Shown here: positions 43,546-50,682 of the stretch, in pieces
How the letters are laid out: every line of letters begins with the position of its first letter
How positions within the stretch are numbered: position 1 is the stretch's first letter
From: VAZQ01 sp035293945
Lineage (GTDB): Bacteria > Pseudomonadota > Alphaproteobacteria > Rhizobiales > Xanthobacteraceae
DNA: 64,000 nt
Direction of reading: 5' to 3'
NCBI GenBank assembly: GCA_035293945.1
Contig: DATGLV010000010.1
Coordinates: 109,815-173,814, forward strand
Program-made: the position numbers and the translations under genes
Notes under the pieces: model-generated
Databases searched by the model: none
Told to the model about the DNA's origin: nothing
What the model saw: only the letters and a program-made list of their open reading frames with translations

Positions 43546-43570
43546 CCCGGCGCTGAGACCAGACGAGCCA

Positions 43571-43592
43571 ACCCGGCCCGCAAAGGCCGGGT
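43571..43592 (+). terminator. Terminator-like hairpin after the giant gene
   Basis: ACCCGGCC at 43571-43578 pairs with GGCCGGGT at 43585-43592 around a six-base loop, 26 bases after the stop. Only a weak TTCTG follows, so termination may be partial. Confidence 0.6.
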
Positions 43593-43641
43593 TCTGTGGG
43601 CCGGCCGGAATATCGATGGACAAGCTCGACGGACAGATTCA

Positions 43642-44322
43642 ATGGCTGCTGCCGGCGCAGACGAGGGCGAACGAAAGACCCGGTCGTTGCGCAAATATGA
43701 GGGCGAAGCGGTTGCGCTTGCCGCCGACGCGGAAACGCCGCGGCTTGATCTCATCTCTCCATTCGGGCCGGTGATCGCCAGGAGCGAAGCGCCCCCGACG
43801 CTGGTGGAAAGGATCAATCGCTTCGCCGATCGACAGCTGCGGCCAGGCGAGGGGGCCGAATTCCTGTTGCCGGGCGAGCTGGTGAACGATGGCGGCGAGG
43901 GATCGCTGTTGCGCCAGACCGAAGCTCTGATCTCCCGCTATGTGCGCCGAATGGAGGCAGGCGCCGCGCCGAAAATCCAATTCGATGCATTTTGGATCGT
44001 CAGCCAATATGCCGGTACGCCGAGCCCGGTGCATTTTCACACCGGCGATGTTTCTGGTGTCATGTACCTGAAGGTACCGGTGCTGGAGCAGGGCGAGCTG
44101 GAGGAGCGCAAGACTTACATTTCGGGACGGCAGGCCGGCTACGTCAATTTCCTGATCGGCGGGAAGCAGCGGTTTTCGCGATCGCTCATCAGCTTCAAGC
44201 CGCGTGTCGCCGACTACTACATCTTTCCCGGATGGCTCCTGCATGGCGCCGAGCCGTTTCGCGGAGCGGGCGAGCGCCGCTCGCTCGCATTCAACGCTTT
44301 CGTCGAGACGCGACAGGATTGA
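43642..44322 (+). CDS. Putative 2OG-Fe(II) oxygenase
   Basis: This 226-aa protein is read from ATG 43642; no strong ribosome site decides the start. The core shows the double-stranded beta-helix layout of the putative 2OG-Fe(II) oxygenase family: VHFHTGD.SGVMYLKVP with His131 or His133 and Asp136 as likely metal ligands, then YYIFPGWLLHGAEPF with His201 and RRSLAFN with Arg213, which would bind 2-oxoglutarate. The family hydroxylates small molecules or protein side chains; this member's substrate is unknown. It lies 96 bases after the giant gene on the same strand, past a weak terminator, so read-through could co-express them. Hydroxylation of the giant protein is a reasonable but untested idea. 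Confidence 0.7.
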   Translation: MAAAGADEGERKTRSLRKYEGEAVALAADAETPRLDLISPFGPVIARSEAPPTLVERINRFADRQLRPGEGAEFLLPGELVNDGGEGSLLRQTEALISRYVRRMEAGAAPKIQFDAFWIVSQYAGTPSPVHFHTGDVSGVMYLKVPVLEQGELEERKTYISGRQAGYVNFLIGGKQRFSRSLISFKPRVADYYIFPGWLLHGAEPFRGAGERRSLAFNAFVETRQD

Positions 44323-44352
44323 TGGTGCGTGGCCGCGGCCAGCCGCGCAAGC

Positions 44353-45330
44353 TCATTCCGGCTTGATGTCGGCGGCGCGGGCCGTCGCCTTGTAGTTCTT
44401 GATCTCGGTCGCGATCAGGCGTGCGAAGCCGTCCGGGGTCCCTCCGGCCGGCAGCATCCCTTCCTGCGCGAGCTTGGCGACGAGAGCTTCCTGCATCAGC
44501 GCCTTGTTCACATCCGCATTGAGGCGGTCGACGATCTCTTTCGACGTGCCCGCCGTCGTGAGCAGGCCCACCCATTGGATGGCCTCGAAATCCGGAAAGC
44601 CGGACTCGGCGACGGTCGGGACATCGGGAAGCTGCGGATATCGGGTGAGGCTGCCGACCGCCAGCGCGCGCAGGTTGCCGGCTGCGATCTGCGGCAGTGA
44701 AACCAAGGGCGAGAGCACGGAGAACTCGGTCTGGCCGGCGACCAGGGCTTGGATCGCAGGCGCGCCGCCCCGATAGGGGATGTGCTGCATCTTGATGCCG
44801 GCACGCTCGCTCCACAGCTCGGTGACGAAGCGCGTCTGCGTCGCCGCGCCGGGTGTCGCGTAGTTGAGCTTGCCCGGGCTCGCCTTGGCCAAGGCCACGA
44901 ACCCCTGCAGCGTCTTTGCCGGCACCTTGGCGTTCACCTCGAACAGCAGCGGATTCTTGCCGACCATCACAATCGGCGTGAGGTCGCGCTCGGAATCGTA
45001 GGGCATGACCGCGGTGGTCGCCGGCAGCACCGTATAGGACGAAGCGACCATGAGGAGCGTGTGCCCATCCGGCGGGGCCTTGGCGACGTACTCGGCGCCG
45101 ACGATGCCGCTTGCACCAGTGCGGTTCTCGACTACGACAGTCTGGCCCAGGGCCTTTTCCAGGAATGGCTGGATCAGCCGCGCCGCCGTATCGTTGAGAC
45201 CGCCGGCCGCGAACGGGGCGATGATGCGAACGACATGTGTCGGATAGGCAGGCTGCGCTGACGCGGCGCCCGCGGTGACGAGCATCAGCGCAACGAGCGC
45301 GAGCTTTGCGTGATCGGCGGATCGAGACAT
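44353..45330 (-). CDS. Bug/TctC-family periplasmic solute-binding protein
   Basis: This 325-aa protein has a signal peptide (hydrophobic stretch, then AASAQ near residue 25) followed by the Bug family pattern: YPTHVVRIIAPFAAGG, VVVENRTGASG, the PPDGHTLLM loop, HIPYRGGAPA and LPDVPTVAESGFPDF. The family binds carboxylic acids in the periplasm, either for the TctAB tripartite transporter or as orphan sensors. No tctA or tctB lies in the window. It stands 102 bases downstream of the amidohydrolase gene on the same strand, so the pair probably handles one substrate, perhaps an aromatic or dicarboxylic lactone product. Two near-identical AGAGAGGCTTCAA motifs precede the start, the nearer serving as ribosome site. 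Confidence 0.9.
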   Translation of the reverse strand: MSRSADHAKLALVALMLVTAGAASAQPAYPTHVVRIIAPFAAGGLNDTAARLIQPFLEKALGQTVVVENRTGASGIVGAEYVAKAPPDGHTLLMVASSYTVLPATTAVMPYDSERDLTPIVMVGKNPLLFEVNAKVPAKTLQGFVALAKASPGKLNYATPGAATQTRFVTELWSERAGIKMQHIPYRGGAPAIQALVAGQTEFSVLSPLVSLPQIAAGNLRALAVGSLTRYPQLPDVPTVAESGFPDFEAIQWVGLLTTAGTSKEIVDRLNADVNKALMQEALVAKLAQEGMLPAGGTPDGFARLIATEIKNYKATARAADIKPE

Positions 45331-45432
45331 TGAAGCCTCTCTTTTATTGATTTCTTGAAGCCTCTCTCTTAAGGCCGTCGGTGGAAGGCCTTGCTGGGCC
45401 TGTTGCGTACAGGCCTCAAGCCGGGCGCGCTG

Positions 45433-46290
45433 TCAACGTCGCGTGCTCGCTTGCAGGTTCCAACGCAAGCATTCCCGCAGGCCCCGGCCCATGATCAAAT
45501 CGAGATCGTCGGCGGACAGAAAGGTCAACTCCTCGGTAAAGTGGGTGACACCTTGCCGATAGGTGCAATGTGCGAGCATACGCGACAGATCGGTTCCCCA
45601 AAAGCAGCGTCGCGGGCCGAATGCGTCGATCACCCGACGCAGGGGTTCGTTGAGATTGCGGAACGGGTAGGGCTCGCTGGAGAAGCAGGGCAGGGCCGAC
45701 ACCTTCACATGGACGTTGGGATAGCGCGACAGTGCCGCGACCCGTGCTGCGCCGGCTGGCGCTCCTGCATCCATGGTCTCGCGCGCGAAGCCCATGTGGT
45801 CGACGATCAAGGTCAGCCCAGGATGCCGTTCGGCGATCTCGGCGAGCTTTCCGAGGCGCTCCGGGGCGTGCACCATGAGGGGAATGCGGTGCGCTTCCGC
45901 CGCAGCCCAGAGCCAATCGGCGCTGCCGTCCGTAAGCTGCGCGCGCGTATCGTCCCGATGAAAAGTCAGGCGGATGCCGAGCATTCCGGGCTGCCCGCGC
46001 CAAACCGGTAGTGCTTCGCGCGCTTGCGGCTTGGTGAAATCGAGCCGGCCCATCACCGCAAAGCGGTCGGGATATTTCGCTGCCGCCGCCAAAGCCAGAT
46101 CGTTGCGATCGCCTTCGAGCGAGGGCGGCACCAGGACGGCGCCGTCGACGCCGGCCTCGTCCATCATGGCGAGCAGAGCTTCGGCAGTCAGAGGCTCGGC
46201 AAGATGCGCGCGCCCCTCCATGTTGGGGGCCCACGGCCGCTCCGGCGTATCGGCGGCCCAGATGTGAACTTGGGAATCGATGATCTGCAC
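45433..46290 (-). CDS. Amidohydrolase-2 family metal-dependent hydrolase
   Basis: The likely start is GTG at 46288-46290 because GGAG lies six bases upstream and the protein then opens VQIIDSQVHIW, as in the family; a longer frame to 46428 would run through a palindromic repeat. The 285-aa TIM-barrel enzyme shows DSQVHIW near residue 5, HAPERL and DHMGFA in the middle, and WGTDLSR near the end with the catalytic Asp. Relatives include 2-pyrone-4,6-dicarboxylate lactonase and other lactonases or decarboxylases of aromatic breakdown. The substrate cannot be read from sequence. It is probably the first gene of a two-gene unit with the TctC protein. Confidence 0.85.
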   Translation of the reverse strand: MQIIDSQVHIWAADTPERPWAPNMEGRAHLAEPLTAEALLAMMDEAGVDGAVLVPPSLEGDRNDLALAAAAKYPDRFAVMGRLDFTKPQAREALPVWRGQPGMLGIRLTFHRDDTRAQLTDGSADWLWAAAEAHRIPLMVHAPERLGKLAEIAERHPGLTLIVDHMGFARETMDAGAPAGAARVAALSRYPNVHVKVSALPCFSSEPYPFRNLNEPLRRVIDAFGPRRCFWGTDLSRMLAHCTYRQGVTHFTEELTFLSADDLDLIMGRGLRECLRWNLQASTRR

Positions 46291-46307
46291 TAGAGGCTCC
46301 GGGGTTG

Positions 46308-46401
46308 GAGCATGATCCCAAAAAGCCTGCCTCCGACGCGATCGGGGGTGAATACGGGTTGTCGGAAAAGGCTCGTCCTCGCGAAAGCGGGGATCATGCT
46401 C
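46308..46401. repeat. Palindromic intergenic repeat with GAGCATGATCCC arms
   Basis: GAGCATGATCCC at 46308-46319 is exactly inverted as GGGATCATGCTC at 46390-46401. Elements with this arm are scattered between genes in Bradyrhizobium-like genomes (recalled, not searched). I see no gene in 46291-46508. Confidence 0.65.
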
Positions 46402-46508
46402 CAGCAACAGCGTCATGCGGCGGCCCAACCCATTCGCCGCCGCGGACGAACGCTAGCATCCGGCAAGGCATGGCGGAAGCGTGCAGGTCTGTTGCGCGAT
46501 TGCTGCGG

Positions 46509-47138
46509 CTACTCGACTGCGGCTGCGAACTCGATCACCCGCTCCTGCGCCATGCGGCTTGCGATATTGGCGACCTGCTCTTGGGCCAGGTCGCCATCGC
46601 CGACGCGGAGACGATAGAGATTGCCGGAGCGCGGCCCGCCCGCCACGGAGGCGTGATAGGCGCTAAGAAACTTGCTCACGTCCGCCATATTGGCTTGCGC
46701 GGCGAAGCGCACCGCCACGAAGGCACCCTCGGTCGGCGCCGAAGCGGTCTGGTAGGTGCCGTGCTCCTCGGCGATGCGAATGGCGGTGATGGCCGGCACG
46801 GTGATCGCCAGCACCGCGGCTGCGATCAACCAAACGACGCTGCCGCGGCTCAAGCTCGCTTCGAGCTTGGCCATGTGATGGCCCAGGCCGAACCGCCCGT
46901 GCGTCTTGCGCGGCGGAACGCCGGCGAAGGGAACGGTCAACACCTCGTCGCCGTTCTCATCGGTGACGATGACGCTCCAGGTCTGGGTCGGCTGATGAAT
47001 TCCGTGCCGCGTGATGTCCTGGGCCAGCCCTAAGGCTTCCTCGCCGGCCTCGGCCACGTCCGCGAGCATCACCCCTTCGATGTCGCGCACGAGCTTTTGG
47101 CTGCGCCCTTCCATGATGTTGAAAAAATAGCGAGGCAT
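46509..47138 (-). CDS. DUF6894-type membrane protein
   Basis: The start is the ATG complementary to 47136-47138, with GGAG seven bases upstream; a longer frame adds ten unlikely residues. The 209-aa protein opens MPRYFFNIMEG and continues through DIEG...ADVAEA.EEAL, the mark of the DUF6894 domain common in Rhizobiales. A basic linker, one transmembrane helix (SVVWLIAAAVLAITVPAITA, about residues 99-118) and a C-terminal domain with GGPRSGNLYRLRV follow. That last part resembles the periplasmic domain of some anti-sigma-like membrane proteins. Function is unknown. It stands alone on this strand. Confidence 0.75.
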   Translation of the reverse strand: MPRYFFNIMEGRSQKLVRDIEGVMLADVAEAGEEALGLAQDITRHGIHQPTQTWSVIVTDENGDEVLTVPFAGVPPRKTHGRFGLGHHMAKLEASLSRGSVVWLIAAAVLAITVPAITAIRIAEEHGTYQTASAPTEGAFVAVRFAAQANMADVSKFLSAYHASVAGGPRSGNLYRLRVGDGDLAQEQVANIASRMAQERVIEFAAAVE

Positions 47139-47474
47139 CGTCGCGCTCCTGACTGCCTGGTGGAGCATGATCTCCTTCTGGGATCCGCTCTTGCGAGCCG
47201 AAATAAAGCTGAACGCTGCTCCGAACTTTCAATTCGAGTCCCTCCGCGTCCAAGCGGCAGCATAGTCCACTTGCGGTACTTGCAAATTCGCACACTGCGA
47301 AGGTGGTTAAGGTGGCATTTCACCGATCTCGGAAATGCCGGGGTGAGCCGTGACGTGAATACCGCCGCCGCGGCGACCTGGTCACGATTTGGCCGTGGTG
47401 TCGCCGAAATGGGCAGACACGGCGCCTTGGAAGATGCGGGGCAGCGCTGACGCGGATCGTCGGCGAAATCAAGA

Positions 47475-47518
47475 CCCCCCTTCAGTCCGACGAGGGGGGG
47501 TAGGCCTGACGCGTCAGG
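47475..47518. promoter_or_regulatory. Hairpin and 14-bp perfect palindrome upstream of the membrane protein/regulator pair
   Basis: CCCCCC (47475-47480) and GGGGGG (47494-47499) can pair. Just after them CCTGACGCGTCAGG (47505-47518) is a perfect palindrome, 75 bases before ATG 47594 and 19 bases before a TTGACA. It is well placed for an operator, perhaps bound by the winged-helix protein at 48198. The rest of the 47139-47593 gap shows no gene. Confidence 0.45.
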
Positions 47519-47537
47519 TCAAATCGCCAGCGCCGGC

Positions 47538-47565
47538 TTGACATTGGCCGCGGTCCGTGTAGCTT
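47538..47565 (+). promoter_or_regulatory. Candidate sigma-70-type promoter
   Basis: TTGACA at 47538-47543 is followed after 16 bases by TAGCTT (47560-47565), 28 bases before ATG 47594. The -35 is perfect and the -10 is weak. Confidence 0.4.
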
Positions 47566-47593
47566 TGCGCCGCAAAGTAAGCGGGCGGTGGGC

Positions 47594-48211
47594 ATGGAAG
47601 AGCTGGACCGGGCATTGGCCGACATAACGGCGATCCGCAGCCAGCTAGCGCGCGGCACCGAGTTCCGCGGCTACGGTCCCATGACGATGGCGGCAACCGG
47701 CTTCGTGGCGATGGCCGCGGCCGCCATTCAGGCCTACTGGTTGCCCGACCCGGCGAGCGATCTATTCGCCTATGTGGCCATCTGGGTCGCCACCGCCGCG
47801 ATCTCTATCATCCTCATCGGCATCGAGATGGTGGCCCGCTCGCGGCGGATTCACTCCGGGCTCGCCGATGCCATGATCCATGCGGCGACCGAGCAGTTCG
47901 TTCCCGCCGGTGTGGCCGGCGCGCTGCTTACTTTCGTGCTGTTTCGTTTCGCGCCAGAGACCCTGTGGATGTTACCCGGGCTTTGGCAGATCGTCTTCGG
48001 CTTGGGCATCTTCGCCTCCTGCCGTTCGCTGCCGCGGGCGATGTTCGCGGCGGGAGTTTGGTATCTCACAACCGGGCTCGCGAGCCTCGCCTGGGCCAAC
48101 GGGGCGCACGCCTATTCGCCCTGGGCCATGGCGATACCTTATGGGGTCGGCCAGCTGTTCATCGCTGCCGCGCTTTATTTCAGCATCGGAGAAAACGATG
48201 TCGAAGCTTGA
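47594..48211 (+). CDS. Multi-pass membrane protein of unknown function
   Basis: I prefer ATG 47594 to the GTG six bases earlier because GGTGGG then serves as ribosome site. The 205-aa protein opens with a short polar helix (MEELDRALADITAIRSQLAR) and then has about five or six hydrophobic segments. I recognise it only as a type found beside winged-helix regulators in Rhizobiales. Its last 14 bases overlap the regulator gene, so the two are co-translated and probably form a membrane protein/regulator pair. Function is unknown. Confidence 0.8.
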   Translation: MEELDRALADITAIRSQLARGTEFRGYGPMTMAATGFVAMAAAAIQAYWLPDPASDLFAYVAIWVATAAISIILIGIEMVARSRRIHSGLADAMIHAATEQFVPAGVAGALLTFVLFRFAPETLWMLPGLWQIVFGLGIFASCRSLPRAMFAAGVWYLTTGLASLAWANGAHAYSPWAMAIPYGVGQLFIAAALYFSIGENDVEA

Positions 48212-48671
48212 ACCCAAGGGTCCGGAGCATAAGAGCCTGGAGCATAAGGGCTCGGACTCCAAGGCGTTCGAGACCGCCGACGCGAAATGCGAGCCGGCCG
48301 GCCGCTTCGCCTATGACGGGCTCGATCGGGTGATCCATGAGCGGGCGCGCCTGAGCGTGCTCACCTCGCTGGTCGCTCATCCCAAGGGACTGGTGTTCGG
48401 CGATCTCAAGCAGATGTGCTGCTTGACCGACGGCAATCTGAGCCGGCATCTGCAGGTTCTCGAGGACGCCCGCCTGATCGAGATCGAGAAGGATTATGGT
48501 CAGAACCGGCCGCAGACGATTTGCCGGATCACCCAGCAAGGCCGGCGCCGCTATCTCGAATATCTGAAAGTGTTGGAGCAGGTCGTGCAGGACGCGGCAA
48601 GTGCCGCCCGTGCGGGGCCGCCGCGCGGCGCTGCCGCCCCCTTGGGCGCGCGGCGCCTCAAGCTCGCCTGA
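48198..48671 (+). CDS. Winged-helix transcriptional regulator (MarR/ArsR-like)
   Basis: The start is ATG 48198, with GGAG six bases upstream, inside the end of the previous gene. After a polar Lys/Glu-rich tail of about 35 residues, the 157-aa protein has a winged helix-turn-helix: RVIHERARLSVLTSLVAHP, then LKQMCCLTDGNLSRHLQVLE as recognition part and DYGQNRPQTICRITQQGRRR as wing. It matches the short winged-helix family that often acts as a repressor. The palindrome at 47505-47518 is a possible binding site. The Ala/Arg-rich C-terminus is unremarkable. The cis-prenyltransferase gene follows 36 bases later and may be co-transcribed. Confidence 0.85.
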   Translation: MSKLEPKGPEHKSLEHKGSDSKAFETADAKCEPAGRFAYDGLDRVIHERARLSVLTSLVAHPKGLVFGDLKQMCCLTDGNLSRHLQVLEDARLIEIEKDYGQNRPQTICRITQQGRRRYLEYLKVLEQVVQDAASAARAGPPRGAAAPLGARRLKLA

Positions 48672-48707
48672 GCGCTCCTGATCCTTTTTTTTGGCGGAGA
48701 CTTTACA

Positions 48708-49439
48708 ATGCAAAGCACGGCGCTGCCGCGGGCGGGTTGCCATGTCGCCATCATCATGGATGGCAACGGGCGTTGGGCGACGCGGCGCGGCTTGCCCCGC
48801 TCAGCCGGGCATCACGCCGGCGTCAAGACGGTGCGGCGCGTGGTGGAGGCCGCCCCCGCGCTCGGGATTGGCACCCTCACCCTGTATGCCTTCTCGTCCG
48901 ACAATTGGCGGCGCCCGGATGCGGAGGTCCGTGCCTTGATGGGCTTGCTGCGCCACTATCTGCGCGCCGATGTGCGCGAGCTCATCGATAACGGCGTGCG
49001 CCTCTCCGTCATCGGCCGCCGCGATCGGCTGCCCGCTGGCCTCGCCGAGGAGATTGCCCGCGTCGAGCGGGAATCCGCGCACGGGGAGCGTATCGGCTTG
49101 CAGATCGCCATCGACTACTCCGCGCGCGACGCGATCACGGCGGCGGCGGCGCGCTGGCTTGCGGCGCACGCGCCCTCGCGCGAGGCATTCGCACAGCTCC
49201 TGGCAGGGCCGGCGGCCGCGCCGAGCCCCGACGTCGACCTGCTCATCCGCTCCGGCGGGGAGAAGCGCCTGTCGGATTTCCTGTTGTGGGAATCCGCCTA
49301 TGCGGAGCTCTACTTCACGGATACTTTGTGGCCGGATTTTTCGGCTGATGATCTGCGCGCCGCCATGAGCGAGTTTCACCGCCGCGAGCGGCGTTTCGGC
49401 GGTGTCCTCGATGTGCCGGAGCTCGCTGCCGCCGGCTGA
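48708..49439 (+). CDS. Cis-prenyltransferase (polyprenyl diphosphate synthase, UppS family)
   Basis: This 243-aa protein starts at ATG 48708, with GGCGGAG upstream. It carries the family motifs: IIMDGNGRWA with Asp18 for the pyrophosphate/Mg site, YAFSSDNWRRP, and LLIRSGGEKRLSDFLLWESAY with the conserved Arg and Gly-Glu. It condenses isopentenyl diphosphate in cis onto an allylic primer. The housekeeping copy in most bacteria sits with frr, cdsA and dxr; none of these is here. This gene follows a winged-helix regulator instead, so it may be a second copy for a specialised prenyl product. Chain length cannot be read safely. Confidence 0.9.
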   Translation: MQSTALPRAGCHVAIIMDGNGRWATRRGLPRSAGHHAGVKTVRRVVEAAPALGIGTLTLYAFSSDNWRRPDAEVRALMGLLRHYLRADVRELIDNGVRLSVIGRRDRLPAGLAEEIARVERESAHGERIGLQIAIDYSARDAITAAAARWLAAHAPSREAFAQLLAGPAAAPSPDVDLLIRSGGEKRLSDFLLWESAYAELYFTDTLWPDFSADDLRAAMSEFHRRERRFGGVLDVPELAAAG

Positions 49440-49519
49440 CTCTGAGGCCTTCAGCCCGTCTGTCGTTTCCTTTCGGTGCGATCACCCTGGGTCGCAAAGA
49501 TGTACGATACGACTGCGAT

Positions 49520-50566
49520 GTGGAATGCCGGCGCGGTGCGCGATCGGACTGCCTTTTTCGTACGGCTGATCATCGCAATTGCCCAAGCGGCAACAGCTTC
49601 TACCAGGACGGCGCGACCGAAGGCGCCGCCTCGCGGATCAAGCGGGTCGCTGCGGCGATCGCCGCGATCGAGCTCGTCCCCCTGGTGGGTCTCGCGATCT
49701 GGGCGCTGTCGCTGCGGGTCGGGCAATATGGCTGGAGCGTCGAGCGCATCTTCGCCGCCGCCGCCATCGCGGTGGCGGCCTGCTACACGCTCGGCTATGC
49801 CGTGGCGGTGGTGCTGTCGCCAACCACGCTCAAGCGCATTGAGATCACCAATTTCGTGACCGCCTGTGTGTTCCTGGCGCTCGCTCTAGCGCTGTTCACG
49901 CCGCTCGGCGATCCGGCGCGGCTGATGGTGGCCGATCAGGTCGCGCGCCTCAAATCCGGTGCCATCGCTGCGGAGAAATTCGATTTTGAGGCGCTGAAGT
50001 TCGACGGCGCAGGGTGGGGTCATGATGCCCCGGTCGAGCTCAGTCAAGCTAAGGACGGCGCGGACGCTGCAGCTATCAGGGATTTGGCGAGCCGCGCGAT
50101 CGTCGCGACCTACCGCTACAAGCCTGCCCCAAGCGCCGTCTACGTACCGAACAAGCTGCCCACTGTTGAGGAGATGGAAGCGCGCATCGTGATCCATCCG
50201 TCCGGGCGTGCGCTGCCGCCGGGCTTGCTCGATTTGAACGGGGGGCCGTTCACCTCCGCGACGCTGCCGTCTTGCTTGCGCTACACGAAGGGACCTGAAT
50301 GCGTAGTGCATTTCATCGTGCTGCATCCAGGTGACGCGGAGGCAATCCTGTTCGTCGACGGCGTCGGCGGCCGCCTCCTGGAGGCGGATGCTGCATCGGG
50401 GCGATGGCGTGAAAGCGGCCACTTGTCGGGAGCTGTGTTGTGCGCTTCCGTCCGCGAGGCCCTGCAGCGGGGCGAATTCAGTGTCGAGCCGAATCCTTTG
50501 CCCGATCTGGTGGTCGGCAATTTACGACTTAATTTCGATCCGCCACTGATGCGCTGCCCGAACTAA
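49520..50566 (+). pseudogene. C-terminal remnant of a DUF4153 membrane protein
   Basis: From about 49585 the frame matches the end of the DUF4153 family as I know it: GAASRIKRVAA, then hydrophobic segments (VPLVGLAIWALSLRVGQYGW and two more) and the soluble tail with DPARLMVADQVARLKSG, AEKFDFEALKFDGA and a final beta-rich domain. Intact family members have several more N-terminal membrane helices. Upstream the resemblance ends abruptly and ATG 49520 adds only about 20 unlike residues. It therefore looks like a 5'-truncated gene; some expression as a short membrane protein cannot be excluded. Confidence 0.6.
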
Positions 50567-50682
50567 GGCACCCTTTCATCCCAAGATTGACCGGGGACGA
50601 GCGCGCCCCTAACCTTTGATTTGCAGGCTTTCGCAAGCAGAACGGAAGCTCGAATTCGAAGGATTGGGGTGGGAGGCGCATC

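Noticed and set aside
41748..42350. Minus-strand Gly-rich frame over the Pro-rich stalk
   Set aside because: It is simply the antisense of the PPPPA codons and has no independent start site or neighbours.
46290..46428. Longer N-terminus for the amidohydrolase
   Set aside because: The extension is encoded by a palindromic repeat, and the GTG at 46290 has a good ribosome site right before the conserved DSQVHIW.
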